Under the pieces are notes generated by a model that was given only the letters and a program-made list of their open reading frames with translations, was not told where the DNA came from and did not search any database. Made by a program: the position numbers and the translations under genes. Positions 22,204 through 31,170 of a stretch of DNA of 64,000 nt are shown here, piece by piece; position 1 is the stretch's first letter; each line of letters starts with the position of its first letter. The DNA comes from Paracoccaceae bacterium (lineage in GTDB: Bacteria > Pseudomonadota > Alphaproteobacteria > Rhodobacterales > Rhodobacteraceae), in NCBI GenBank assembly GCA_902534325.1, contig CACAPQ010000009.1, positions 1 through 64,000 of the forward strand, in the 5' to 3' direction.

Positions 22204-22983
22204 ATGGTCCAGTTGAGGTTGCCAAGAAACTCTAGGGTTTTGACGGGTAAAACTTGGCCAAAACCAGAAGGCGCATCTAATATCCGTAAGTTTAAAATTT
22301 ATCGTTGGTCACCTGAAGATAACGATAACCCGCGTGTTGATACATATTTCGTCGATTTAGATACATGCGGCCCAATGATACTTGATGCGCTCATAAAAAT
22401 AAAAAGCGAGATCGATCCTACTTTGACATTTAGACGTTCCTGTCGTGAGGGAATTTGTGGGTCTTGTGCCATGAATATTGATGGTATCAATACTTTGGCA
22501 TGTATCTATGGACTTGATGAAGTTAAGGGTGACGTAAACATTTATCCATTACCTCATATGCCAGTAATTAAAGATTTAATTCCTGATTTAACAAATTTTT
22601 ATGCTCAGCATGCTTCTATTATGCCTTGGCTGGAAACAAAAACAAATACGCCGGCTCAGGAGTGGAAGCAGTCTATAGAAGATAGAAAAAAGTTGGATGG
22701 ACTTTACGAGTGCGTGATGTGTGCTTCATGCTCAACTTCGTGCCCCTCATACTGGTGGAATAGTGATAGATATCTAGGCCCAGCGGCACTTTTACATGCT
22801 TATCGCTGGATTATCGATAGTAGAGATCAAGCAACTGGAGAGAGACTTGACGACTTAGACGATCCTTTTAAGTTATATCGCTGCCATACTATCATGAATT
22901 GTGCCAAAACTTGCCCAAAAGGCCTCAACCCGGCGTTGGCAATAGCTGAAGTCAAAAAGCTAATGGTAGAGAAAACGAATTAA
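22204..22983 (+). CDS. sdhB: Succinate dehydrogenase iron-sulfur subunit
   Basis: Electron-transfer subunit of complex II. The 259 residues carry the N-terminal 2Fe-2S ferredoxin domain ([11 protein letters not shown] ... LAC) and the C-terminal cluster pair [12 protein letters not shown] and [14 protein letters not shown] that bind the 4Fe-4S and 3Fe-4S centres. A 78-bp gap separates it from sdhA. It converges on deoD with only 15 bp between the stop codons. Confidence 0.97.
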   Translation: MVQLRLPRNSRVLTGKTWPKPEGASNIRKFKIYRWSPEDNDNPRVDTYFVDLDTCGPMILDALIKIKSEIDPTLTFRRSCREGICGSCAMNIDGINTLACIYGLDEVKGDVNIYPLPHMPVIKDLIPDLTNFYAQHASIMPWLETKTNTPAQEWKQSIEDRKKLDGLYECVMCASCSTSCPSYWWNSDRYLGPAALLHAYRWIIDSRDQATGERLDDLDDPFKLYRCHTIMNCAKTCPKGLNPALAIAEVKKLMVEKTN

Positions 22984-22998
22984 GTTCTTATTTTCCAT

Positions 22999-23709
22999 CT
23001 ATCCCAAGGCAGTTGCCGCCTCGAGTGCTATCTCCACCATATCTCCAAATGAGTTCTGCCTATCTTCCGGAGAAAGTGCCTCGCCTGTCTGCAAGTGATC
23101 CGATACTGTCAAAACGGCTAAGGCTTTACATCCGTGTCTGGCTGCTAAATTATAAAGTTCAGCAGCTTCCATTTCCACACCCAAGATTCCATGCCGAACC
23201 ATTTGCTCATTAAGATCTGGTCTCTCATCATAAAAAACATCAGAGGAATAAATCCCGCCTATGTGTATTTTGCTTTTTTTCTTTTTTGATGCTTCGGCTG
23301 CAGCCGAAAGTAAATCAAAATCAGCGCATGGTGCAAAGTTTAATTCACGAAAAATTGCGGAGGAAGGAGTTTGTGTAGATGATGCCGTCTGAGCTAAAAT
23401 AATGTCACGAATTTTTACATGCTTTTGCATTCCGCCGCAGGAACCTATTCTTATCAGTGTTTTAGCATCATATTCTCGTATAAGTTCGTTTACGTAAATA
23501 GACAAAGAGGGCATCCCCATTCCTGAACCGTGAACAGTAATTTCCGTATCTTTATATAGCCCTGTAAAGCCAAGCATTCCCCTTACTTGGTTAATCAATC
23601 TAGGCTTGGTTAAAAAATTTTCTGCAGCCCATTTGGCGCGATATGGATCACCTGGCATCAACACTATTTCTGCTATGTCTCCTTTGGCAGCATTTATATG
23701 AGGTGTCAT
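22999..23709 (-). CDS. deoD: Purine-nucleoside phosphorylase DeoD-type
   Basis: Hexameric trimeric-fold PNP/UDP phosphorylase family enzyme that phosphorolyses purine nucleosides to base and ribose 1-phosphate in salvage. The 236 residues show the phosphate-binding [22 protein letters not shown], and the nucleoside-binding [10 protein letters not shown]. Length matches E. coli DeoD. It overlaps the upstream GNAT gene by four bases, so the two form a small operon, but no functional relation is evident. Confidence 0.94.
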   Translation of the reverse strand: MTPHINAAKGDIAEIVLMPGDPYRAKWAAENFLTKPRLINQVRGMLGFTGLYKDTEITVHGSGMGMPSLSIYVNELIREYDAKTLIRIGSCGGMQKHVKIRDIILAQTASSTQTPSSAIFRELNFAPCADFDLLSAAAEASKKKKSKIHIGGIYSSDVFYDERPDLNEQMVRHGILGVEMEAAELYNLAARHGCKALAVLTVSDHLQTGEALSPEDRQNSFGDMVEIALEAATALG

Positions 23710-24152
23710 AATTTGTTCCTTCGTTCATAATGTATAAATGGAGTTAAATCGGCCATTCGATCGTAAAGTTTTCGTGCTGGTACATTAAATTCCTGCGTGA
23801 GCCAATAGACAGATGGAGCCCCATATTTATCAGCTCTTTCATATACGCCCTCTATCAGTAGTTGGCCTATTTTTTTTCCTCGATTTTGAGGGGTGACAAA
23901 TAAATCTTGTAAATAGCAAACTTCCTGAATTTCCCAAGTGTCAAGATGAAAGATATAATGTACTAAACCAACTAATTCATCTGTACTTTCAGCCACTAAT
24001 GCATTTTGTCTAGTTTGATCATTATCAATAAATCGGCTGAAGGTTTCGTCAATAACGTCTTCTTTTAAAGAAGTTTCATAGAACTCTAAATAAGAAACCC
24101 ACAGTGCTCGCCACTCTTCATAATCGGCTTTAGCTAACGGTCTTATTTTCAT
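23706..24152 (-). CDS. GNAT family N-acetyltransferase
   Basis: Small 148-residue acetyltransferase with the GNAT acetyl-CoA binding motif in [20 protein letters not shown] (Q/R-x-x-G-x-G/A type) and a preceding beta-strand region. The C-terminal half ends with [15 protein letters not shown], resembling the diamine/spermine acetyltransferase-like branch, though the substrate cannot be assigned. Its stop overlaps the deoD start, so it leads a two-gene unit. An ATG with no strong Shine-Dalgarno is used at 24152. Confidence 0.85.
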   Translation of the reverse strand: MKIRPLAKADYEEWRALWVSYLEFYETSLKEDVIDETFSRFIDNDQTRQNALVAESTDELVGLVHYIFHLDTWEIQEVCYLQDLFVTPQNRGKKIGQLLIEGVYERADKYGAPSVYWLTQEFNVPARKLYDRMADLTPFIHYERRNKL

Positions 24153-24250
24153 TTTGAACAGCTTAAATTTATTTTATCTGAAGTAATTTATTTCATTTTA
24201 GCAGATATTTTTCAATCAGCCTTTAAAACAATTAGTTTGTATAAATATTT

Positions 24251-26215
24251 TTACTCGGCAGCAATTTCTCTTGGTTCAGCTAAATTTACTATATCCATCA
24301 TTATGGTGTTCATTTCAAAGTCTTTAGGAGTATAAACTTTAGAAATACCCATCTTTAGTAATTTTGCTTTATCTTCCTCTGGAATGATACCGCCAACGAC
24401 AATCGGAATTTTTGTTAATCCTTCCTTTGTCAATAGGGTGATCATATCCTGGACTAGCGGTATATGGCTTCCGGATAAGATGGACAGGCCAACTACATGA
24501 GCTTTTGTCGATTTGACAGTTTCCACAATTTCTTGGGGAGTCAACCGGATCCCCTCATATTCAATTTTCATTCCACAGTCACGAGCTCTAGAAGCTATTT
24601 GTTCAGCCCCATTTGAGTGCCCATCCAGACCTGGTTTACCAATTAGAAATTTTAATCTCTCACCTAATTTATCGCTAACGGCATCAACGGCACTACGAAG
24701 CTCGTCTAGGCCATCCGTTTTATTAGATATACCCATTGCTACGCCGGTTGGCCCACGATACTCGCCATAGATATTTCTCATTTCTTGCGCCCATTCACCT
24801 GTGGTAGCACCTGCTTTGGCCGCTTCGATACTTGTAGGCATAATATTTTGGCCGTCTATTGCCGCTTTTCTTAAGTTAAATAATGCCTTGTTGACTAATT
24901 TTTCGTCTCGTTTTTTTCGCCATAGGTTTAACCGATCAATTTGATCCTTCTCAACTGACGGATCGACAACCATTATACCACTATCACCTGAAACCAGTGG
25001 CGACTTTTCGGTGTTCGTAAACTTGTTAACACCAACTACTGTCGTATGATTGCTTTCAATGTTTTGCAACCGATTGGTGTTGCTTTCTACTAGCCGTGAT
25101 TTCATGTATTCTATCGCGTTTAAAGCGCCGCCCTGCGTTTCTATCGTTTCAAGTTCGTAACGTGCGCTCGCTTTCAAAGATTCCACTTTTGCATCCACGA
25201 CTTGGTTTCCATCAAATAGGTCTTCGTATTCTAACAGGTCTGTTTCAAATGCCATGATCTGTTGCATCCTCATAGACCACTGTTGGTCCCAAGGTCTTGG
25301 AAGACCCAAGGCTTCATTCCAAGCCGGAAGCTGAATTGCTCGTGCTCTTGCCTTTTTTGATAACGTAACTGCCAGCATTTCGATTAAAATGCGGTAAACA
25401 TTATTTTCTGGTTGTTGTTCAGTTAAACCCAAGCTGTTTACTTGTACACCATATCGGAAACGCCTAAACTTTGGATCTTCAACGCCATATCTTTTTAGTA
25501 AAATTTCATCCCATAGATCAACGAATGCTCTCATTTTGCAGATCTCTGTGACAAATCTGATGCCCGCGTTTACAAAAAATGACAACCTTCCGCATAATTC
25601 TGGAAATTCACGCTTCGGTACTCGGGTTTTTAGCTCATCCAAAACTGATATTGCTGTTGCGAGAGCGTAAGCTAACTCTTGTTCCGGCGTTGCTCCAGCT
25701 TCTTGCAAATGGTAAGAGCATATATTCATTGGATTCCATTTAGGAATTTTATTGAAGCAATATTCTGCCACGTCGCCGATCAATTTGATTGATGGTTTGG
25801 GAGGGCAAATATAGGTTCCTCGGCTCAAATATTCTTTCACAAGGTCGTTTTGAACAGTACCTTTTAGTTTAGATATATCTGCTCCTTGTTCCTCGGCTAC
25901 GGCCACGTAAAGTGCTAACAACCATGGGGCGGTTGCATTAATTGTCATAGAGGTATTCATGTCCTCTAATGGTATCTGATCGAATAGAGTCCTCATATCG
26001 CCAAGGTGACTAATAGGCACTCCAACTTTTCCAACTTCACCTCTAGCCAATATGTGGTCGCTGTCATAACCAGTTTGCGTCGGAAGATCAAATGCAACGG
26101 AAAGACCGGTTTGCCCTTTGTCTAGGTTTGAACGATACAGTTCGTTTGAAGCTTTTGCTGTGGAGTGCCCAGCATATGTTCTTATTAACCAAGGCTTGTC
26201 TTTTTTTCTATTCAC
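24251..26215 (-). CDS. ecm: Ethylmalonyl-CoA mutase (MeaA-type)
   Basis: Coenzyme-B12 mutase converting (2R)-ethylmalonyl-CoA to methylsuccinyl-CoA in the ethylmalonyl-CoA pathway for acetate assimilation. The 654 residues are one chain: an N-terminal TIM-barrel substrate domain (KPWLIRTYAGHSTAKASN, then VAFDLPTQTGYDSDH) and a C-terminal cobalamin domain with the base-off motif D531-x-H533-x-x-G536. MeaA-type N-terminal wording and divergence from ccr favour Ecm over methylmalonyl-CoA mutase, which is usually longer (about 710 residues) with other flanking motifs. The start is a GTG at 26215 with AGGA ten bases upstream. Confidence 0.92.
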   Translation of the reverse strand: MNRKKDKPWLIRTYAGHSTAKASNELYRSNLDKGQTGLSVAFDLPTQTGYDSDHILARGEVGKVGVPISHLGDMRTLFDQIPLEDMNTSMTINATAPWLLALYVAVAEEQGADISKLKGTVQNDLVKEYLSRGTYICPPKPSIKLIGDVAEYCFNKIPKWNPMNICSYHLQEAGATPEQELAYALATAISVLDELKTRVPKREFPELCGRLSFFVNAGIRFVTEICKMRAFVDLWDEILLKRYGVEDPKFRRFRYGVQVNSLGLTEQQPENNVYRILIEMLAVTLSKKARARAIQLPAWNEALGLPRPWDQQWSMRMQQIMAFETDLLEYEDLFDGNQVVDAKVESLKASARYELETIETQGGALNAIEYMKSRLVESNTNRLQNIESNHTTVVGVNKFTNTEKSPLVSGDSGIMVVDPSVEKDQIDRLNLWRKKRDEKLVNKALFNLRKAAIDGQNIMPTSIEAAKAGATTGEWAQEMRNIYGEYRGPTGVAMGISNKTDGLDELRSAVDAVSDKLGERLKFLIGKPGLDGHSNGAEQIASRARDCGMKIEYEGIRLTPQEIVETVKSTKAHVVGLSILSGSHIPLVQDMITLLTKEGLTKIPIVVGGIIPEEDKAKLLKMGISKVYTPKDFEMNTIMMDIVNLAEPREIAAE

Positions 26216-26257
26216 AACTGAATTTTCCTGGATAATAATATTTCGTTTATCTTTATC

Positions 26258-26286
26258 TTTATTTAGAAAATTTAAAAAAAAGTCAA
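26258..26286 (-). promoter_or_regulatory. Candidate promoter for ecm
   Basis: On the minus strand a TTGACT -35 (26286-26281) is followed after 17 bases by AATAAA (26263-26258) as a -10. The -35 matches the consensus at five of six positions and the -10 at four of six. Transcription would begin about 50 bases upstream of the GTG start of ecm. The surrounding AT richness makes chance matches likely. Confidence 0.4.
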
Positions 26287-26440
26287 TTTTTTGCGCTTGT
26301 GAGCAGTAAAATAACTGATTCTAGATGTTTTTCATAGCTCGCAGACTTTATTTTTTTTAAGAAAAATTAATAAAAAACAATTATTTATATGAAAACCATT
26401 TTACCTTTGAAATAAAATTACTAAATAGAGATAAAATAGG

Positions 26441-26467
26441 TTGTAAAATTACTTATAAAATTATAGT
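26441..26467 (+). promoter_or_regulatory. Weak candidate promoter for ccr
   Basis: TTGTAA at 26441-26446 and TATAGT at 26462-26467 with a short 15-base spacer. If used, the transcript would start near 26474, directly in front of the 17-bp palindrome, which would suit repression. The short spacer and AT-rich background keep confidence low. Confidence 0.25.
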
Positions 26468-26476
26468 GCTCTTGCG

Positions 26477-26493
26477 GCGAAACAATATTTCGC
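26477..26493. promoter_or_regulatory. 17-bp palindrome in front of ccr (operator candidate)
   Basis: GCGAAA (26477-26482) and TTTCGC (26488-26493) form a perfect inverted repeat around a CAATA spacer, ending 26 bases before the chosen ccr ATG. It is GC-richer than its surroundings, which makes it stand out. Size and symmetry suit a dimeric repressor site. It differs from the TTTGCAAA motif described for the propionyl-CoA regulator PccR. Confidence 0.4.
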
Positions 26494-26519
26494 GATGATT
26501 CAAATTGATGGAGGAAAAA

Positions 26520-27800
26520 ATGGCTTTAGATGCAAACGATTCTTTACTTCGCTATGATGCACCTGAAAAAGATCTGTATGAAATAGGAGAGATCCCTCCG
26601 ATAGGCTTTGTCCCTCCAAAAATGTTAGCTTGGACTATACGCCGTGAGAGACATGGGGAACCCGACCAATCATTTAAAATTGAAATCGTTGATACGCCCA
26701 CGCTCGACAGTCACGACGTTTTAGTTTTGGTTATGGCTGCTGGCGTAAATTATAATGGTGTTTGGGCTGGTCTTGGTGTTCCTATTAGCCCGTTTGACGT
26801 ACACAAAGCCGAATATCACATCGCAGGTTCAGACGCTTCTGGCGTCGTTTGGGCCGTAGGTGATAAAGTGACCCGCTGGAAAGTGGGCGATGAAGTAGTG
26901 ATACATTGCAATCAAGATAATGGTGATGACGAAGAGTGTAACGGTGGTGACCCAATGTATTCAAACAGCCAGAGAATTTGGGGTTATGAAACTCCGGATG
27001 GCTCTTTTGCTCAATTTACAGCGGTTCAAAGTCAACAGCTTATGCCCCGTCCAAAGCACTTGAGTTGGGAAGAGAGTGCTTGTTACACCTTGACGTTGGC
27101 AACGGCCTACCGAATGCTGTTTGGTCACCAACCTCATGACTTGAAACCTGGCCAAAATGTTTTGGTTTGGGGTGCATCTGGAGGATTGGGTTCTTACGCA
27201 ATTCAATTGATTAAAACTGCTGGCGCTAATGCCATAGCCGTTATATCGGACGAAGATAAACGAGAATTTGTTACTAACCTAGGTGCTAAAGGGGTTATTA
27301 ACCGGAAAGACTTTAATTGTTGGGGACAATTGCCCACAGTAAACAGTCCTGAATTTAAAGATTGGTTTGCAGAAGCCAGAAAGTTTGGCAAAGCAATTTG
27401 GGAGATCACTGGAAAGGGTGTGAATGTTGATATGGTATTTGAACACCCTGGGGAGACAACTTTTCCTGTTTCAACTTTTGTATGTAAGACAGGTGGAATG
27501 GTAGTGATTTGCGCGGGAACAACTGGGTATAATCTTACTATGGATGCTCGTTACGTATGGATGAACCAAAAAAGGATCCAGGGTAGCCACTTTGCGCATC
27601 TAAAACAGGCTTCTGCAGCTAACCATCTTATGATTGAACAAAGACTAGATCCATGCATGTCGGAAGTTTTCTTTTGGGATGAGGTACCTGAGGCCCACAT
27701 GAAAATGCGCAGAAACGAACACAAGCCAGGAAATATGGCAGTTTTGGTTCAATCTCCACGAAAAGGGCTGAGTACCTTATCAGAAGCTTTAATCGATTAA
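26520..27800 (+). CDS. ccr: Crotonyl-CoA carboxylase/reductase
   Basis: NADPH-dependent medium-chain reductase family enzyme that reductively carboxylates crotonyl-CoA to (2S)-ethylmalonyl-CoA, the signature step of the ethylmalonyl-CoA pathway. The 426 residues contain the family's N-terminal GVNYNGVWAGLGVPISPFDVH, the NADPH-binding VWGASGGLGSYAIQ, and the C-terminal SHFAHLKQASAANHLM region. I chose the ATG at 26520, preceded by a GGAGG, rather than upstream in-frame TTG and ATG codons. Divergence from ecm is the arrangement known from Rhodobacter. Confidence 0.95.
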   Translation: MALDANDSLLRYDAPEKDLYEIGEIPPIGFVPPKMLAWTIRRERHGEPDQSFKIEIVDTPTLDSHDVLVLVMAAGVNYNGVWAGLGVPISPFDVHKAEYHIAGSDASGVVWAVGDKVTRWKVGDEVVIHCNQDNGDDEECNGGDPMYSNSQRIWGYETPDGSFAQFTAVQSQQLMPRPKHLSWEESACYTLTLATAYRMLFGHQPHDLKPGQNVLVWGASGGLGSYAIQLIKTAGANAIAVISDEDKREFVTNLGAKGVINRKDFNCWGQLPTVNSPEFKDWFAEARKFGKAIWEITGKGVNVDMVFEHPGETTFPVSTFVCKTGGMVVICAGTTGYNLTMDARYVWMNQKRIQGSHFAHLKQASAANHLMIEQRLDPCMSEVFFWDEVPEAHMKMRRNEHKPGNMAVLVQSPRKGLSTLSEALID

Positions 27801-27967
27801 TAAATTTAAATTACAAATCATTTTAATAACGACGTTAAGGTTAGGTTTTTTTGCTACAAAGGGTCTCATATTAATGTTATGAACCTTTAATGTTGTAGAC
27901 CGATATTCTGCCCAGCAAATAAGAATATGAGTGGCCTAATTCAGGGCAAAAGTATAAACAATTGTTT

Positions 27968-29455
27968 ATGGCAAGCGACGTAGTTTATTTTTCTGACGAC
28001 CAAACCAAAGCCTATAATGAAGTCGTATCAACTCTAAGACTCTCCGGCATAGATTTAGATCAAGAAAAGTTATCAGCAAAATTTGATCGCCAATCTTCTC
28101 TTCTGAGTATCATTGGAAGAGCTGGAACAGGAAAAACATTGTTAATTTCAAAACTTTTTGAGGCTTTGAAGTTATCGGGTATTAATATTATTACGGGCGA
28201 TTATGAAAGTAAAAAACTTAGAACCGAGCGTTCCTTATCTATTTTAGCACCCACAAATAAAGCGGCTAGCGTTTTGAGAAGCAAGGGTGTTCCTGCGACT
28301 ACTCTTCATCGTATCTTATACACTCCAATATACGATCCTGAATACGAAAAAATTGCTGAGTGGTTGATTGGAAATTCTGCTCGACCCGACAATGAGAATT
28401 TTGAAAAATCGACCTTGGATCGCATTTTCGAATTTTATAAAATAAACAAATCTATTCCAGGAGCATTAGCTTCTGCTGGTTTAAAGGGATCAGACTTTAT
28501 TCAAGGTTGGAAACGCAGAGAAGAGCCGTTGGATGTTGGTTTCGTTGATGAGGCATCAATGCTTGATAATCAACAGTTTGAAGATTTAAAGGAAATATTT
28601 TCAAATTTAATTCTTTTTGGTGATCCAGCCCAACTAGCTCCCATTAATCAATCAGGGAGTATGGTTTTTGATAAAATCCCTGACAAAAGAAAATATTTTC
28701 TGCGGCAAATTCATCGCCAACAAAACGATAATCCAATTCTAGAATTAGCTAATAAATTACAAGACCCTGCTATTGATTTTCCAGCTTTCGATCAGTTAGT
28801 TAGGGAAGCCTCTTTTTCTGACGAAAGAGTTATTTATAGTCAGAGAGTAAATATTGATTTGATGGCACTCAGTCCGGTTTTAGTCTGGCGTAACTCGACC
28901 AGAATTCGCCTAATAAATGCTTTTAGAGAGGCTCATTCAATAACTGAAACTGAGTTAGTGCCAGGGGAGCCATTAATTTGTGACGGTATTGAACTACCAC
29001 TTAAACATCGAAAAAAAAGAATAGACTTAGAGGCGCGGGGCCTCGTTAAAGGAGCTCATGTCATTTATTTGGGACCCGGAAGGAAACCAGGCTTTTCCAA
29101 ACTTTACATTATAGGCTCAGACGATCCACAGGTTTCAGCGGCGTCAATCGTTAAAATTGAAACGCCTGATGTCGAAGAACCATTTATACCATTTGCAGCT
29201 CGCATGGGTGCTACTTTTTTACATGGTTCAGCTGTTACGATCCATAAATCCCAGGGATCTCAATGGGATCAAGTGCAAGTTATTTCGAGCGATTTAGCCA
29301 TAGCGGCACGAACTGGGAGAGTAGAGTCGGGACAACCACTTTGGAAGCGGTTAACTTATGTTGCAATTACAAGAGCGCAGCATCAACTCAATTGGGTAAC
29401 TAGGAACCGTCTTTCAAAGCCAAAAATTCCGCTGGACACTACGAAATTAATATAA
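27968..29455 (+). CDS. RecD-like superfamily 1 DNA helicase
   Basis: About 495 residues with ordered SF1B helicase motifs: Walker A GRAGTGKT near residue 50, LAPTNKAA (motif Ia) near 95, FVDEASMLD (Walker B) near 190, LFGDPAQLAPI (motif III) near 213, and IRLINAF. The C-terminal part has VTIHKSQGSQWDQVQV and YVAITRAQHQLNWV (motifs V and VI, UvrD_C_2). The RecD2 N-terminal HhH and barrel domains are absent, so this is a compact stand-alone helicase with an insertion of about 55 residues between motifs Ia and II. A TTG two codons earlier could also start it. No recB or recC neighbours are present, and its role in repair or replication restart is unassigned. Confidence 0.85.
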   Translation: MASDVVYFSDDQTKAYNEVVSTLRLSGIDLDQEKLSAKFDRQSSLLSIIGRAGTGKTLLISKLFEALKLSGINIITGDYESKKLRTERSLSILAPTNKAASVLRSKGVPATTLHRILYTPIYDPEYEKIAEWLIGNSARPDNENFEKSTLDRIFEFYKINKSIPGALASAGLKGSDFIQGWKRREEPLDVGFVDEASMLDNQQFEDLKEIFSNLILFGDPAQLAPINQSGSMVFDKIPDKRKYFLRQIHRQQNDNPILELANKLQDPAIDFPAFDQLVREASFSDERVIYSQRVNIDLMALSPVLVWRNSTRIRLINAFREAHSITETELVPGEPLICDGIELPLKHRKKRIDLEARGLVKGAHVIYLGPGRKPGFSKLYIIGSDDPQVSAASIVKIETPDVEEPFIPFAARMGATFLHGSAVTIHKSQGSQWDQVQVISSDLAIAARTGRVESGQPLWKRLTYVAITRAQHQLNWVTRNRLSKPKIPLDTTKLI

Positions 29456-29531
29456 CATAAAATTTTTATTTTGTGGTCTTACTCAAGTAATTTTTCAATA
29501 AAACAGTACGCAACCTTTGGAGGAAATTATA

Positions 29532-31157
29532 ATGCTTGGCCAGATGATGCAGCGCGATCTTTCAATAATAGAGATCTTGAAATTTGCCGCGGAAAATCAT
29601 TCTGTCAGTGAGGTTGTATCATTAAGAACCGAAGGTGACATACATCGTTACAATTACAGAGAATGTCTAGTCAGAGTTTGCAAATTAGCTAATGCTCTTT
29701 TGGATTTAGGTGTAAAAAAAGGTGATAGGGTCGCGACTTTGGCATGGAATGGCTATCGTCATTTAGAATTATACTATGCTATTAGTGGCGTTGGTGCTGT
29801 ATGCCATACAATTAACCCCCGATTAAGCGCTGAACAAATGCTTTATATAATAAAGCATGCTGGTGATAGCGTATTATTCGTTGATACCACTTTTGTTTCA
29901 ATTATCGAGCAGCTCGCTCCTAAGCTACCTAAAAATTTAGTGGTTGTTGTTATGGCAGACGCTGAGAGTATGTCTAACTTTTCCAATCAATACTTGTGCT
30001 ATGAAACTTTAATATCAAAGAGTTCTCAAAATATCATATGGCCAGATTTGCCGGAAAACTCGGCAGCGGGTTTGTGTTATACCTCAGGAACTACGGGATA
30101 CCCAAAGGGAGCGCTTTACTCACATCGGTCTACTGTACTTCACGCACTTACGCTTTCATTAAATATGGGCCAATATCTTGGTAATGGTATGAAAGTTTTG
30201 CCAGTGGTCCCATTGTTTCATGTTAACGCTTGGGGCCTTCCTTATGGTGCGCCTTTGACAGGAACGTCATTGGTTTTCCCAGGTTCAAACCTTGATGGTG
30301 CCTCATTATTTAAGTTAATCGATAATGAACATGTTAATTCTGCGTGGGGGGTGCCTACGGTATGGCTTGGACTTCTTGAGGAAATTCGCAAGCAGGAAAG
30401 AGCTCCTTCCCAATTCCAGAATGTTGTCATTGGTGGTTCGGCAGCTCCTAAATCAATGATTGAAGAATTCGAGGAGCTAGGAATTACGGTTTGTCATGCA
30501 TGGGGCATGACTGAAATGAGCCCAATTGGAACACAAGGTTTTCTGCCTCAACCTATGAATAAACTGCTTTCTCCAGGTGAACAAATATCAAAAAAATGTT
30601 TTCAAGGCCGACGAGTATTTGGAGTTGATTTAAAAATTATAGACGAAAAAGGTAATTCTTTGCCTCATGATGGTATAGCTTCAGGCGAATTACATGTTCG
30701 GGGAAATGCAATTATTTCTGGCTATTATAACAATGAACAGGCGACGGAAGAAGCTTTCGATAAAGAGGATTGGTTTGGAACAGGTGATATCGCCTCGATA
30801 ACATCAGATGGTTTTCTCAATATTCAGGATAGAGCTAAAGACTTGATAAAGTCAGGTGGTGAATGGATTAGCTCGATTGATATCGAAAATATAGTTATGG
30901 GTCATCCGAAAGTTGCAAATTGTGCTGTCATTGCTGTTTCTCATCCAAAATGGGAGGAAAGACCACTTCTTGTCATAGTGTCAAACGGAAACAATCGTGT
31001 TACGAAGAAAGAAATTGATAATTTACTTCTCGAGCATATTGCACAATGGCAATTGCCAGATGCAATAGAGTTTTTAGATGCCTTACCATTAACGGCTACT
31101 GGTAAAGTTTCAAAGCTTACGCTCAGAGAAAAGTTTGCAAACTATAAATTAACTTAG
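29532..31157 (+). CDS. Acyl-CoA synthetase, DmdB-like (medium/long-chain fatty acid-CoA ligase)
   Basis: ANL-superfamily adenylating enzyme that activates a carboxylic acid with ATP and CoA. The 541 residues show the AMP-binding P-loop YTSGTTGYPKGALYSHRS, the HAWGMTEMSP adenine-binding segment, YNNEQATEEAF, and the C-terminal GTGDIASITSDGFLNIQDRAKDLIKSGGE with the catalytic Lys in ATGKVSK. The N-terminus MLGQMM resembles methylmercaptopropionate-CoA ligase (DmdB). The start is the ATG at 29532 after a GGAGG. An acyl-CoA dehydrogenase follows 13 bp later. The true substrate (short, medium or methylthio acid) cannot be fixed by sequence alone. Confidence 0.88.
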   Translation: MLGQMMQRDLSIIEILKFAAENHSVSEVVSLRTEGDIHRYNYRECLVRVCKLANALLDLGVKKGDRVATLAWNGYRHLELYYAISGVGAVCHTINPRLSAEQMLYIIKHAGDSVLFVDTTFVSIIEQLAPKLPKNLVVVVMADAESMSNFSNQYLCYETLISKSSQNIIWPDLPENSAAGLCYTSGTTGYPKGALYSHRSTVLHALTLSLNMGQYLGNGMKVLPVVPLFHVNAWGLPYGAPLTGTSLVFPGSNLDGASLFKLIDNEHVNSAWGVPTVWLGLLEEIRKQERAPSQFQNVVIGGSAAPKSMIEEFEELGITVCHAWGMTEMSPIGTQGFLPQPMNKLLSPGEQISKKCFQGRRVFGVDLKIIDEKGNSLPHDGIASGELHVRGNAIISGYYNNEQATEEAFDKEDWFGTGDIASITSDGFLNIQDRAKDLIKSGGEWISSIDIENIVMGHPKVANCAVIAVSHPKWEERPLLVIVSNGNNRVTKKEIDNLLLEHIAQWQLPDAIEFLDALPLTATGKVSKLTLREKFANYKLT

Positions 31158-31170
31158 CTGAGGCAAAAAA

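Larger units (their letters stand above)
26216..26519. other. 304-bp AT-rich divergent control region between ecm and ccr
   Basis: The longest non-coding stretch in the window. It separates two divergent genes of the same pathway, so it must carry both promoters. It is very AT-rich with many A and T tracts. I see a candidate minus-strand promoter for ecm, a weak plus-strand promoter for ccr and a 17-bp palindrome near the ccr start, each listed separately. No open reading frame or RNA gene is apparent. Confidence 0.7.

Noticed and set aside
24251-26215. Methylmalonyl-CoA mutase instead of ethylmalonyl-CoA mutase
   Set aside because: The 654-residue single chain, MeaA-like N-terminus and divergent ccr neighbour favour Ecm. 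Only a phylogeny or assay would be decisive.
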